Shown: positions 22,359 to 35,802, counted from the first letter of the stretch. The stretch: 64,000 nucleotides of DNA from Imbricaverruca yamaguchii (GCA_034440575.1 JAOTOL010001662.1:2106001-2170000); one strand, 5' to 3'. The notes: generated from the sequence alone by a model not told the origin. Translations and numbers: made by a program.

Positions 22359-25300
22359 CACATGAAAAGGTTTCATTTTTACTTTTGTCAAATTGGGAAG
22401 TTAATTTTTTGTCAGATATGCAACTGACATACCGGTTGTGAATGCACTGCACCGAATTTTGCTTGTTTCTTCATTTGGTGCACTTCCACGAATACCGGGA
22501 TGCAATCAAATATGTGCATTCGCGCGTCCAGCGTCCGTATTGGTGCCTAGTACTGGTATGTGAAATGTAGATACCATGCAATAGTGACATGCAATGCATA
22601 CTACTTATCTTTATCGTTGCGAAGTGCCAAGCAGAAACCCGTTTTCCCTGCAAATAAGCTACGCTACAGGTTCAAACAAAGGGTAATGTATGTTCAGTGG
22701 TATACTTGTCTCCAGGACACATACGGTAAACTGGTTCATGCATGTACGGCGCAATGCACACAGACGGAGTTGTTGATGCTCAGAAGCGGCAACCTCACCG
22801 AGTGAGTAAGATGGGCCCCAGTCAGCCAGTGAGTGGGCTGGAGAGGGGGGTTCGGTCGAGCCGCAGCGCTACATCCAACCGTCGGGATCCCACTAGTCTC
22901 AGAACCGGTGAGTGGCCCGTCGCTTTGATGCCACGAATAGATACCACTTTTTTCTCATAAAGCGTATATTCATGCATGTCACAATGCTAGGCACCGAAGA
23001 ATTCAGAAGTGAGGAACTCGAGTGGGATGGGGGAACCCCGCACGCAGTTCCCAGACATCCTGAATGTGCTGAATAGTTAAGCGGATTTAGACAGCTCATA
23101 TTAGACAGCTGATATACCACGAAAGATGTACAGACCTACAAAAAAGCATGCTACTAATATCGCCTAGGCATATGTCGAGGTCATATCGCAGACGGCGAGG
23201 GTGTCGCAGTAGCTTGGTTGTTGGAGCGTCGGACATTTTTGCAGATGCTGAGGAGCGGAGCCGGGAATATTGATCGCTGTGGTGGCGCTCGTTCTGGATG
23301 TGCGTTACTTAACCGGACGGAGGTACATTTTCTACTCTGAGGTTCTGAGAGGCACCATCGGCTGAAAAAAAAACTCGTTGAATAGGAGTGCACTGGAACT
23401 TTTTGGCCGCATATTTATACAGTACAACTGGGTGCCACATCTCCATCGCGGGGCACGTGTTCCCAGTTACTTAATCCGCCCCTGCAGTTGCAAATCCAAC
23501 ACCAACTTTGGCTTACACAGCAACGCCCGTACACAGCAGCTTTGGCTTGCTTTGGCCACCTCACATATCTTGCGGTATGCGAGGGCCTCATTCCGCTCAT
23601 GCACATTTTAGGCGTGGTGCTTCTCTCCATCGTTCGACATTCCGTTTCTGCTCTCATCGAGTCAAACTTCGGCTCAGCTGACCAAGCTTCGACCAAACTT
23701 CAGACTTCGACAGTATCACAGCCCGCCATGCAAAGTATCATTATTAGGGTGTATTTCCAAATGATGGTGGTTTTGTCAGCAATTTGATTCATGCTTTTAG
23801 AGCCGTGATTGCATCCTTTGTTCATCTACGGTGTTAGTTGCATGCTTTTCCACTGTGGCGCCACCTGTAGGAAAAGTCAAGACAAGATGTGTATGTTTGA
23901 AGGCTTAGTTGGGCTTTTTCGCCCAAGTTAAAGTTATTTCGCTTCTCAATGACTGCCTTTTTATTTCCGGTATGTATGCATTGCAACATGTGTAATTACC
24001 AATCCCCGGAAGGTAGTTTCAATGGGTGGGAATTGTTTTGGAGGGTCGATCCGGACCCTACTCGTCGAGCGCTTTCCGATGATACCGCTTTCGTTTTCGT
24101 GCGATGCTTAGTTTGGATTTTATAGGGGGTCTTCAACCGCCCCCCCGAGACGGGGCGAGAGGATTTGACAGGAAAGATGGCGCGGGTTAACGGTGCTCCT
24201 CTATTAATGTCACATGTTTGCCCAATCTCTTCTTGCCAAACATTGGCTTTTCTATGGTTTCCCCACTATTCACTTGTTCAACAAACTCCGCTGCTCGCTG
24301 GTCGATTGTCTGTAAATATACGCTTGGACTAAAAATGGGCTATTATCACCCCTAATATCGAAACTATGCATTTATGCTATCACCTATGCTATCAAGACAA
24401 TCATGGCCTCGGACAAAGAAGAAAAATGGCCCACTCTTCGACGAAAAGTATTCTTAAAATCGCTCCGTTTTCTTATTGGGGCACCGACGGCCATGCATAG
24501 TCCCCGAGGCCTTCCAATAAGAAGACGTTCGGTAGTTTCACATAATTTCCCAGCCCAGGGTGAACAATTATATTCTCGTAAGAAGATAAAATGATTGCAA
24601 GTTGGCTATTCTGAGTCCATATTTCACCTTTCCCCAAAGTTCATGTTTTTAAAACTCACAAGCAAAAGCTTGCAGCTTGTGGACAAAAACACATATACGT
24701 GTTTTTAGTAATGCATCACCGCCGTGAAAGGAACACACAGGAAGACGCCAAACAGTCGGACCGCGTACAAGGTCCGAATCAACTCGTCAATGCATACACA
24801 CTACACAGTCTACACATGCAGTCGGCATACAAGCCTATCGTGTTATAACATAACCTAAGCCTGCAGATTGAACTGTTGTATGCTGTTTTGCTGCGAACGA
24901 TTCCGCTTCTCTTTATCTGTGACAGGGAAAGGTGGATTTTAAATGCAGGTGCGATTTTTTGGGGCCTTTGATATGTTGTCTTCCTTGGAGCGCGCGCGAG
25001 AAAGATGACGCAAGTGAGTAATTTTCCTCTGTTTTTCCTGTTTTGTCTTGGTGTCTTTTGTACTAAGGTACCCCTGCTGCGCGATACACATCAATCGTAA
25101 TTTGCTATCATGGTTATCAACTGGGATGTTTGTTTTAGAAGGAGCTTGTTTTAATTATATTTATATAGTGTATGATCTAGCAGATGCCTCCTATGCAATG
25201 CATTTCACCTAACAATACGATCCACCGTACGATGCGACAGGGATATGATCCTCAGGGTCTTACACCAGCCTCACAATGAACTGTTTCGTCGCCAAGTATT

Positions 25301-26999
25301 TTCCCTGAAATAGACATCTACAAATAAACCGGAGGCCGCCCCTGCTGTCGCCCATGTACCTACCAAGGGATGAAGACGATCCTGGACGATCATTTTCGTG
25401 TGCTCTTCCGAACCCTATTGGCCCCGTTCCGCGCATCTTGTGTGCTGCTGTGGAAGAGAGCATGGTAGCAAGGTGTACCCGGGGTCGCTACCCGAAGGCA
25501 ACCCTGCATCAGCACAGCCCCGCCTCTCATTGGGACAACTGAATACACGAATGACAACTCAATTGGTGTCGCAAATTTGCGCCGACTGATTGCATTTTGA
25601 AATGCTGCGAGCATGCATTTGCCTGCGCCGCCTCATTCACAAGCATTGTATCGTAGAATCAACACTCGAGAACATGAAATGGCTTCAAGCTGCAGTGCAT
25701 TAACGTCGGGGCTGTGTGGCCCAGGATATTTTGCCCACACGGACGCTCCACTGCTTTTCTAGTCGCCACACGCAATTCGTACGACCAAAAGCTTCCCTAC
25801 CTCGTCAAGCAAACAATCTGCTATGACGTACCAGCATGGTCGCATGTCAATCGGTGTCCTCGCAGCACTAACGCTGATGACGCAACCGAAGCTGTCCTCC
25901 CCAGAGTGGAGCTGCTGCCCATCTCTTCACATCCCGTGTAAACTGTCACCTACACTGTAAAAACATTGGCACCTTCGCTGCTAATTGCATGCCAAGTCGC
26001 TGCTTAAAAACATTACTTCCGATAGCACCCTAAGATTGTTTTTCTCCGGCACCATATAAACTATATGCCTGTAAGAGGCTAGGTCCTGTCCGAAGGCGCT
26101 AGACTGTAAGAATGAGGATGCTTGACCCTGGCAGCCATGCCATGAGTGCAGTCATGCCATGTCATGCCAGTCATGCAGTCATGCTGGCAGCCATGCCAAG
26201 CAGTCCAGAATGCTTAGCGGAGAGCGGAAGTCGTTATCTATCCTAACCGGAATCGATCGGTCATGATGACGATACGTGCGTGCGATGAGACTATTTGGAC
26301 GGAGCTGTATGATTATTATGGACTGCTGTGTTGGTTCGTATGAGTGCGACCTCAGGAGAAAATTGGGAATGTATGCTCCATCTTGCAGAACAGTACCCAT
26401 TGCGACGCGTATGCTAAGACAGCCCACGCACATCTATCATGCTACCTTGACTCCGCCCGCACCTCTGGATTCTTTATCCTAGAACGTACCTGGAGGGGAG
26501 AGGGGATGCCATAACCCTTTCTATCAATATTCCGTTCCTGATTGTGGTTGAGCTGCGGAATATGGAGCAATGGATTGCGCGGCTTCGTTTCTATCACATG
26601 ATGCTCGGCGTGACTATCTCGTTCCAAATTCTGACGTTTCAGGTCAGATTAACGAAAATATTTTGAGTATTTGGATGAAATCGTTTCTATCAGGCATCAA
26701 ACGAATCTAACGCGGGCAAAGCAATGAAACAAAAAGCATTTTATGACGCAATGTGGCTTCCCAGCTTTGTAATGGCATCTGTGTGAGGCGTCGCAATGTT
26801 TGCAAGCGAATCACTTGACATCAAGTTTAGACAATATGTGTTGTTTGTGACAGGGTTGATTTTTACTCCAGTGAGAATCAACGTGCACAAACTCTCCTCT
26901 ATCCAGGAAAAGGAGTGGGAATTATGCCAGAGTTCAATGAATTCAGGAATCAAGTTTGGAGTTACTTAATTGCGCGTGAGGTCCGAGGAGTGATGCGGA
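22359..26999. other. Long unassigned intergenic sequence
   Basis: No gene is supported on either strand. Items seen: the 19-base motif 'ggggtcttcaaccgccccc' shared with about 3248-3267 (near 24128), and a small cluster of 'catgc' repeats at about 26129-26199. Open frames do not exceed about 100 codons and show no motifs. Confidence 0.45.
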
Positions 27000-27030
27000 C
27001 TTCACTCTCGCAATACGAGCGAGAGTGAAG
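27000..27030. other. Hairpin
   Basis: CTTCACTCTCGC, a 7-base loop, and GCGAGAGTGAAG form 12-bp perfect arms. With one mismatch the pairing extends to 17 bp (gcggac / gcccgc). It could be a foldback-element remnant; nothing else supports that. Confidence 0.6.
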
Positions 27031-27879
27031 CCCGCGCGAGTGGACTTGTGTGCGGGTGCATACCAGATCTTTAATGATGGAAAACCTGTCCCTTGCGTTT
27101 CAAAGCTTGCGCAGTGTTTTACATTAAGCACGCTGGCGCGGCATCCTAACCCGAAAAGAAACCTTTCTGATACTGTGGTTTCTGTGTCTCTGTAAAACTG
27201 CTCTTCGCTATATGTTCAACTAAAGATGCGCTATCCGGCATCTCCTGATGTAGTTCGTTATCTACGGTCGCATAGGGGGTTGCAATCCCCCCACCATTAG
27301 GGACAATCATGATCAGGAAAAGTCACATGGCAATCGGCAACCCTCATTTTGGGATCTCTGAACATTCAGCTAACATTTTTGACATGAACTGTTTCATGTA
27401 AAAGTACGCTGCCAATCGCGAACAAAACGCTGTCAATTTGACGCAATTTTTGGACCACTCATATCTAGTGTAACAATGCTGTGCATATCTCAAATATGCA
27501 AAAAAAAATGCTCTCCGGGTTCCGTGGAAAGAATAAACCTAAAATATTGATGCATTTGCCCCACCATTATTCACTAGCGGGCGCTTCCATCGTTCAGAAT
27601 ATAAATGCCCAACTGCAAGTTTATCCAAAATAATAGGCAGAATTTCTCTTTCGCTTGGCATTCCGAGAAGTACGTTGCAATGGAGCATCGTTTTGAACAG
27701 CTCTCAGGACTCTTTGGGACATATTATGGATCTATTATGAGAGAGCAAAGAAAGCGTGACGAGTAAACACAAATTCATGACCAGCCATATATTTCAATAA
27801 CAAAGAGTAGACTGAGTTACTTGGTATCGTAATTGATCCCTTATTTATATCTAGCAAGTATTCGGTGCGTTGTAAACGG
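27031..27879. other. Unassigned sequence
   Basis: It is A+T rich and shows no gene or element. Confidence 0.45.
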
Positions 27880-28225
27880 TCCAATCTGAACCCCACGCCT
27901 ATCCTGGTGTCGGCGTGGAGGTCATGATCTGATTCCCACGCCTATGTTAGTGTCAGTCGCGGATGACCTGATCTAATTCCCATGCCTATGTTGGTGTCGG
28001 TCGTGGATGACCTGATCTGATTCCCATATCTATGTTGGTGTCGGTCACGGATGACCTGATCCGAATTCCACGCCCATGCTGGTGTCAATCGTGAATGACC
28101 TGACCTGACTCTCACGCCCACGTTGGTGTCGGCCGTTGATGATCTGACCCGACTCCCATATGCACGTTCGAGTCGGTCGTGGTTAACCCGAGCCGACTCC
28201 CACGCTGACGTCGGCCAGGGATGAC
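27880..28225. repeat. 44-bp minisatellite
   Basis: About eight units of 44 bp contain 'ggatgacctgatctgattcc' and 'tatgttggtgtcggtcgt'. Divergence increases to the right. Confidence 0.9.
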
Positions 28226-28424
28226 CCGACCCGACCTGACACCGCGCCGCGCCGCGGATCTGCCACGCCGCACCGGCGGAGGTGCCGACGCGTCGGCGGA
28301 GCGCGACTGGGGGCGGGACGTGCCGACGTCGGCGGCGTCGAGCCGCTGCCGGCCGGTGGTCTGGACAGGGTCGCCACAGCGTCCGGCGCCAGTACAGCAC
28401 CAGCGACACGCCCGGCGGCTCTGT
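28226..28424. other. GC-rich segment between two minisatellites
   Basis: It is very CpG-rich ('cgcgccgcgccgcgg', 'gtcggcggcgtcgag') and open on both strands, but no motif is recognised. Confidence 0.4.
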
Positions 28425-29097
28425 GGAGGTGAGGAACACTGTCACATCCGACAGCTCTGTAGATGTGAGGAACACTCACACCCGGCGGCTCTGTAGAGGT
28501 GAGGAACCCCGGCACACCCGGCGGCTCTGTAGAGGTCAGGAACACTGTCACATCCGACAGCTCTGTAGATGTGAGGAACACTCACACCCGGCGGCTCTGT
28601 AGAGGTGAGGAACCCCGGCACACCCGGCGGCTCTGTAGAGGTGGATCACGCCCGGCGACTCTACAGAGGTCAGGAACACTGTCACACCCGGCGGCTCTGT
28701 GGATGTGAGGAACACTGTCACACCCGGCGGCTCTGTAGAGGTGAGGAACACCGTCACGCCCTGCGACTCTGTAGAGGTGAGGAACACTGTCACACCCGGC
28801 GGCTCTGTAGAGGTGAGGAACACTGCCACACCCGGCGGCTCTGTAGAGGTGAGGAACACTGTCACACCCTGCGGCTCGGTAGAGGCGGGTCACGCCCGGC
28901 CGCTCTATAGAGGTCAGGAACACTCTCACACCCGTCGGCTCTGTAGATGTGAGGAGTACTGTCACACCCTGTGGCTCTGTAAAGGTGAGGAACACTGTCA
29001 CACCCGGCGGCTCTTTAGAGGTGGGTCACGCCTTGCGGCTCTATAGAGGTCAGGAACACTGTCACACCCGGCGGCTCTGTAGAGGTGGATCACGAGG
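28425..29097. repeat. 36-bp minisatellite, about 19 units
   Basis: The unit is built from 'cacacccggcggctctgtag' plus 'aggtgaggaacactgt'. A few units have a 'gtggatcacg' or 'gcgggtcacg' variant. Because 36 is divisible by three, both strands read as long 12-residue repeats (for example TSTEPPGVTVFL on the minus strand). I see no signal peptide or other sign that this is a real protein. Confidence 0.95.
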
Positions 29098-29490
29098 TCT
29101 ATGCTTTAAACTAGGGTGTGTGTTAACCTGCTATGACCTTGACCTGACTTGACCTCGGTGACTTGACATGACTCTGGAACAATGTAGCATGACAACGTAC
29201 ATCAAACAAGTCGCTAGTTTTACCAAGAACACTTCCTTTTTGCTAATATACGGGAAGCGCATCAGCGCCGATATTTGCGATCTGGCGCTGATAATTTGCT
29301 TTTACTTTAGCGACCCCTAACTCGAAAAGTGTTCGGTTTATTTTCATGTTTCTTACTTCAAACAACGCGCCGGTCATTTATTGGCAGGTACACAAAAAAT
29401 GGCGTATATCAGCTAGTAAAATCTGGAGTTATCTACGAAAAACCAGAGAGGTGGGCGGATTTCGCCCCCCCCCCCCTCCAGTGCGCGTGA
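29098..29490. other. Unassigned sequence
   Basis: It begins with TGACCTTGACCTGACTTGAC-type repeats near 29131-29170 and ends with a poly-C run near 29465-29476. No gene is seen. Confidence 0.5.
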
Positions 29491-30800
29491 TAATATTTTG
29501 TAGATGTGTTTCACAAAATGAAATTCCAACAGATTGGAAAAGGGCAAATGTAGTTCCTGTTTTCAAGAGAGGAGAAAGAGGAGAAGTTGAAAACTATAGT
29601 AAGTCTCACATCTCTAGTCTGCAAGGTACTCGAATCAATTATCAAGGATATAATAGTTAGTTATCTGGAAGAAAACAGATTGATTCAAGATATTCAACAT
29701 GGGTTAAAGAAAGAGCGGTCATGCCTCACAAATTTCTTGGACTTTTGAACTTCGCCACAGAACAATTTGATCAGGGAAATCAGGTTGCTGTAGCATATCT
29801 TGACTTTAGTAAGGCCTTTGACAAGGTACCCCAAAAACGGTTAATGATACAGCTTCAGGCCCATTGTATTGCAGGTAGCATCTTAAAATGGATAGAGTTG
29901 TGGCTTTGAGATAGACAACAAAGAGTGAAGCTAGATGGTACAAAGTCATCATGACAAAATATTCTGAGTGGAGTCCCCCAGGGCTCAGTACTGGGGCCAC
30001 TACTTTTCATTATATTTGTATATAACATTGAAAGTGGCCTAAGCAGTAAGGTTTTGAAATTTGCGGATGATTTGAAAGTCCTTAGGGCAATAACAGGCCA
30101 AAATGAGTATATCTCGCTACAAAAAGACTTAGACGAACTTGTGAAGTGGTCCGAAGAATGGCAAATTTTATTTAATTTGATAAGTGCAAAATCATGAATG
30201 TGGGTAAGCAGCATATGAAGGCTCCATACTTGATGGGTGATCAAGTGCTATCAGTGACTCAACAGGAGAAGGATTTAGGTGTTATTCTAAATGCAAAATT
30301 GGGGGCATCAGAACAGACCAAGGAAGCCAGAAAGAAGGCACTGAGAATGCTTGGGGCAATAAATAGGAATGTATCATACAGAAGTGAGGAAGTCATCAGG
30401 AAGCTTCACTGTGCATATGTCAGGCCACACTTGGAATACTGCATCCAAGCTTGGTCTCCTAGCTATGAAAAAGATTGTTGGCTTTTAGAGAGAGTACAAA
30501 AGAGGGCTACAAAAATGGTGAATGGTATAAGCAACCTGGCATATGAGGAAAGATTGCAGAAATTTAATATGTTTTCACTTAGATGTAGAAGGCTGAGAGG
30601 AGATCTCATCGAGGTCTTTAAATTTGTCCATGGTCCGGAGAGGGGATATCTTGGGAAATGTTTGAATTTAACAGAAAAGATGCAAATAGAGGTCATCAAT
30701 TCAAAGTTAAAGTTAACCACAGCAGAACAAGGTTAAGACAGTCTTGTTTCACCAACATGGTAGTAGAACAATGGAACTAGCTGCCAGAACGTTCTCTTCG
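29491..30800 (+). pseudogene. CR1/jockey-like LINE reverse transcriptase, 5'-truncated
   Basis: Motifs in order on the plus strand: PTDWKRANVVPVFKRG; VAYLDFSKAFDKVPQKRL (first catalytic Asp); GVPQGSVLGPLLF; KFADDLKV (catalytic DD box); KDLGVILNAKLG; and the C-terminal thumb region VRPHLEYCIQAWSPSYEKD, then LERVQKRATKM and RRLRGDLIEVFKFVHG, ending near VVEQWN. TGA and TAG codons and at least two frame changes (near 29600 and 30180) disable it. The endonuclease half is missing, as in typical 5'-truncated LINE insertions. The arrangement is that of the CR1/L2/jockey group. Confidence 0.9.
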
Positions 30801-32429
30801 TTTTTGCTCATCCAATGCAACATGACAGAACACAAACAAATTCGCCATCCCTCGATTAGCATTTCAACTATTAGCCAAAATGAAGTGGCATGACCAGTAC
30901 GAAAGTCAAACGACCCAAGTCAAAACGACGGGCCCGTTGCAGTCAACTGGCTAAGGATGGGCAGCATATATATATATATATATATATTGATAAATAGGGG
31001 CAGCTAAATATGAATGAATTGAAATCGTACCCAGGCAATTTCGATAAGTACGCAAAAAAACCGTGTCCTATAGCAAAGCGGTCTTCAGGATTCACCCTGC
31101 GAAACTACCGTCTTTTGAGCAATCCTTGCTTAATGATGTTCATGCATTCTTATGACGGTTACATGGAATGTGAGTTCGCATCGATTTCAATATGTGGCGT
31201 ATTTTCAGTTCGTTGTTGTGCACTATAATCATTAATGGTTACTTGATACATTTGTTGTTCGAATGAACGATAGTATCAACACTATCGTTGAAAACGAAAT
31301 CGCTGAAAACGGTTCCCCATGGTTTGAGATGCTCAACCTGCATGACATCCGGTCGGGCCACCGATCTCGCTGCATGCGTAATATGTTGGCCAATGCCAGG
31401 GACCCATGGCTATGCAAAGCGGCGTAGTATATCACATATAATGTACATACTTGGATAGCTTATATCAGTGAGAGAGCCGGGCCGAAGCTGGTTGGCTTCA
31501 AGAATACGACGTATGGACTTGCGTGTAAATTGGCTATACGGGCGGAATATCTGTCTATTACCACCTTTTTGTCTAATAATCAGAGAGCGCATTCACTTTT
31601 GTCTTATCCTAGCTGAGCCTACAAATCTGTCATGCCAGCATGGAATCATGTCATAGAGCCGTACGGAAAGAGCACATGTCACCTTACTACTGTGTTGAAG
31701 AAAGTGAAGTGCAAGCCCGCCAAGACAAATGATCATAGCGTTTCTTACTGGGTTCGAGGACAGCGAAGTTCTACTGTATGGTTTACGTCTCAGTGTTAAT
31801 CTGGCAAGCAGGCGTTCTCAATGTTTCGTAGGAGTAGCTGAATTGGCACCCCCTCAGGATCAGATTCGCTTTTTGAAGAATGAAAAAGCATTGGAACTCA
31901 CGAGACGGCAGATATGTCAATGACTGCCACTGACAGCCATCGCTGGGGGATGCCCCATCAGCGGACGACTTCGGAACTATTCAGGCAGTGACCGAGAAAG
32001 CCGGCGGCAGGGAGTTTGCCACAAGAACGGCTCTGCAGCGACGAAGTTTGAGGCGCTGTCTCGATAAAAGCGGAATGCAACGGTGGTAGGATGAAGACGG
32101 TCTGAAGCAAGTGGTCGATATATGCAGTGGTCGGGACCTGATCCATGTTCAGACGATTGCACTGGAAAAAAACGAGTCGGTTTTGGTCCGACACCGGAAT
32201 CCGTTCCGGTTAATGGAACCGAATGCTCCCTTATTCGCGGTATCTATAAAAGTAAAAGGGTAAATGAAACGAACGCTATCCGAATGAAGGTGAGCAGCAT
32301 TCTATCCAAGGCTAAGGAGGTCGCACCAAACGGCAACTTATCAATCTGAAAATGGACGTCCCTGAAGTCATTCCAAGGTGAATTAATATATATAGGTGCA
32401 TAGAGGCACTACGGTAGTAGTGCTTTCAG
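30801..32429. other. Unassigned sequence
   Basis: A short (TA)n lies at 30967-30989 and a small inverted repeat (aacgatagt / actatcgtt) at about 31266-31289. The right end may include diverged 5' sequence of the Penelope-like element that follows. Confidence 0.4.
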
Positions 32430-33290
32430 ATCAGCAAAATAAAGACAAGTTACAGCAACTCCTCATCGATTATACCTATCACAAGCTGTATAAAGATCCC
32501 ACAGTTTCCAAGAAACACAAATGAGGGAAGTTATTGATGGGCTACGAAAACCAGTCAGGAATCAGAAAAGCTAGCCAGCAAACTGAAATCCAATCACTCG
32601 TCGCCTTCTTGCCTGTACGTTCTTCCCAAGGACCACAAGGAAGGAAAGCCACTTCGGCTCATCACATGTATGATTGACTCACCTGCATGTGAAACTGCAT
32701 CCTATCTAGCTCGAACCATCTGTCCTGATCTCGCCAAGTCTGGTTTACACCGTCATGAATAGTACACATTTCGTCTGGAGCTCGGCCATGCCCAGCCTAC
32801 TAGCTAGTGTTGAGGTAGTGTCACTATTCACCAAGGTGCCTGCAGAACAAGGAGTTGATGTGGTGAGTCGTAATTTCAGAAACGACCTGACGCTGTCGAA
32901 AAGACCAGAGTTTGATATAAACTATTTGCGGAAGTTAATGCTCGCGTGCCTGAATGAATGCAGATTTGTTTCAACTGCATGGGCCAGTATCACGAACAGA
33001 CCGACGGTGTACCAATAGGACTCAGTTTTGCTGCAGTTCATGCCGAAGAGTGTGTAAAAGAGCTGGAAGATAGTTTGCTGCAAAGCTCATCTCTGTACCC
33101 GCTGCTCTGCAGACGATATGTGGATGATACTTTCACTCTGTAGCCACATGGGCAAGGAAGTTTCCAAGTTTCACCAGCATCCGGACGCAGGCAATCCTGA
33201 CATACAATTGCCATGGAACTAGAAATGCCTGGATAACTGCCGTTCCTTGATGTAATGGTAGAAGGAATCATCGTCGTCTGATAACATCAG
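32430..33290 (+). pseudogene. Penelope-like element reverse transcriptase, degraded
   Basis: Plus-strand motifs across several frames occur in the order of Penelope-like elements. YHKLYKDPTVSKKHK is near 32490-32520. LPKDHKEGKPLRLI, the PLE 'LPK.HK' signature, starts at 32622. VSLFTKVPAEQG is near 32818. A 'GQYHEQTDGVPIGLSF' block is near 32980-33030. The catalytic RRYVDDTF is near 33110, and LPFLDVMV is near 33240. Stops and frameshifts are frequent. No GIY-YIG endonuclease is seen. Confidence 0.85.
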
Positions 33291-35482
33291 TATGCGGGAT
33301 TCGTGTTCGTCTCAGCGGCCTAACGGTTCCCTTCAGCTCCTCGGTACTTCGTGCGAAACCTAGCCGAAAGAATCAGGATATGGCTGGACTGTTATGGCTG
33401 CATATCCACGGTGGTTTATGCTTTCTATTCATGCTTAGTTGACCACATTTACCTCCGGTCTTGTATTGCATATGTGACTTGCCTCCCCTTTGATGCGTCA
33501 TTAATTTTCTTAAGTGTGCATCCCCTTCCTAAGAGACCTCCCTACATCAGTTGTAGGACCAGACGAAATTCTGGTCATCATCCTGAATCAGCTTGACGGA
33601 TGAAGTGGTTCTGGCGGTCTTTCGGTCTCCGCGTGCGCTGTTTCCAAACACTGACCACTAACCTACGTATGTTCGTTCCACACGACTTTCCCCCACACAT
33701 GTCACCACATACGCCCGGTCGGTGGACCGAAGACAGCGCTCACCACTGGAAGTTAGCTATTTGGGGTTACAGAGTGCACTGAGTGTCATGGTCGCATGGC
33801 ATATAACGCTCATCATCGCCGCTGACGGCCAATTCTACAACTGAAATATTTCCGGCTACCCTGCAGAGTCCTGCTCCACGCACTTCTCAATTTACTTTCC
33901 AGCTCCTGGCCATCCCACGGGATGATGATGGGTCCCCTGGCCACTTGTTGGGTCGGGACCGCACTGGAGTGCGGACCCTGGACGGGTTACATCGTTTCAT
34001 GGTCGGAATACGGGAAAACACCCACATGGTCGTAGTAGAGGCGTAGCTCTGTCGCAGTGTCCGTCACACCAGTCCAGGTCAGCCGTCCACCACGAACCCC
34101 CGCAAGCGAGGACCCTAATCCGCTCCGTCGTCCGCTCCGTCTGCGTCTCCTGTCCTCGTCTCTTCCACCCCGGAGCATCTGCGGTGTCCGCCGACGTTCT
34201 GCCGTTCGGCCCGTCCTGTTTCTCGTTCAAGTGCTTCCACTTGCCCGCGATATACCCCCTCGACCTCCACTGGCTTTTGGCGATGTCCCGGAGCACAGTT
34301 CCGATGCACCTGCCTCGGTATACGTCAACACGGTGGCAGCTGTCTACCCCAGTTTTTGTCGCAGGCCGTTGCCTTATACCCCATCACCCACGGAGATGGG
34401 GAGCGGCGCCACCAGGTGCCGTTTCACACGACTCTGGGCGGAAAGCTTACGTTCAAGATTTGGAGTCGGCACACGTACCGACTTCGGCCGGGGTGCATTT
34501 CCGTGGGCGGGTTTTTGTCATTCCTCAAATTATGTCCATCGGTAGCCGACGGGAGAAGCTTATGTAGTCAGTAAATAATGTGTATGACAATGACGAGTTT
34601 CCTGGGGGCGGGGGAGCTTCTCCTTCTCTTCAGTACTTGACTATAATCGTTAAACATGCTACACCTTTTCAGGAACATGACCGTCAGGGTCGAAGCACTG
34701 ACATTCCAACTAGTCGAACATACGACATCTCTACCGTTTAAGCGCCATGCTCAGGTTTAGGATGCTGCAGCCCTCGGTGTGGATCCAGGGATCAAGATCC
34801 CTTCATGGTAGTTCGGTCGTTCAGTGGTGAAGCCCCAAAGAACATTTCGTGTTTAGCCCATGGCAGGCTTAAATGATGCTGAGCCTACAAGGCTAACGTA
34901 CATTTTGCTTGCTCATAGTTCATGGTTGTGCAATAACTTTTACGTGTGGAGAAACTATCTCTCCCAACTTGCTACCACCTGCTAGGGCCAGATAAGGTAC
35001 CTGGGTGGTTGTCGAATAGCGTGTCGGACCACTAGTTATATACCTATGCGATGGGTCGATTCTTGCGGAGGAATTTTGGTCAGACAATGGTTGCCCGAAA
35101 TAATCTACCAAATGCGAGTCCATCCACTTTTGCCGAAGCCTCACCATGTACCAGAATAAATTAGTTATCTTTTTTTGCCATCGGATTCAGATAAGATTCC
35201 ACCATATTCATGCCAGGTGGCTTGCATTCCTGTACGGCTGATTTGGTAGATTTGCTCGCAGTGGTACCTTGTCCCTTATGAACAGATTGCACGCTTTCTG
35301 TTGATGCCTGTATGTCAGCATTGTAATGAGTTTTGTCGACATTATCATCGAATAATCAGAAAGCCGCTTTCCTTGTTTGTGAAGCGAATTAAGCTCATTC
35401 GCATTGTGATGACGAAAAAATGTTTCATTTAAATATTGCTAATTTTTGGTGTTTTTATTTTAAGAACCTCATTTCGAATTTT
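33291..35482. other. Unassigned sequence, GC-rich in the middle
   Basis: The stretch 34000-34560 is GC-rich and open on both strands (up to 162 codons on the plus strand), with no recognisable domain. The left end could include more of the Penelope-like element, but no motif shows it. Confidence 0.4.
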
Positions 35483-35802
35483 TGCTCGGTTGGCTTGATG
35501 AACCCGGGTCCTATTGTTAATCAGAGCTTGTTGCGTGAATCCAGGCCCCACCATCCAATCCGTTAATTCGAGTTGAGCATAATAATTTTGACCGGGATCT
35601 TAGCGCACCGTCAGCGCATCGTCACGGCCGCTCCGGTAACACATTCCAGGCCTTATCGGAACAGTTGCCGATTGACTTTCCCAGGCTGGAGTTAAACACG
35701 AGCGCGTGAAGCGACAGGTTCACGTCCTGTCCTGCTCTGCCAGGACAGAGTAGACCAGTGTTGGCCAGCGCTCGAACCAACTGAGCTACCGAGGTGGCGG
35801 CA
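35483..35802 (-). mobile_element. tRNA-derived SINE, family A, copy 1
   Basis: On the minus strand it starts with a tRNA-like head, the A box GTAGCTCAGTTGG (complement of 35777-35789), and continues about 300 bp with clear co-linear similarity to 59654-59965. The B box is diverged in this copy. The last segment (gtgaatccaggccccaccatc on the plus strand, one base longer in places than copy 2) matches copy 2 closely. The two copies are about 24 kb apart in the same orientation. Confidence 0.8.

Noticed and set aside
27942..29046. Long open frames across the 44-bp and 36-bp minisatellites
   Set aside because: Openness follows from unit composition and length; there are no start context, signal peptide or domain.
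34057..34545. 162-codon plus-strand open frame
   Set aside because: The sequence is GC-rich and also open on the other strand. No motif was recognised.
35761..35802. A functional tRNA gene at 35.8 kb
   Set aside because: Only the tRNA-like head is present, the B box is diverged, and the sequence continues as a SINE body shared with 59.7 kb.
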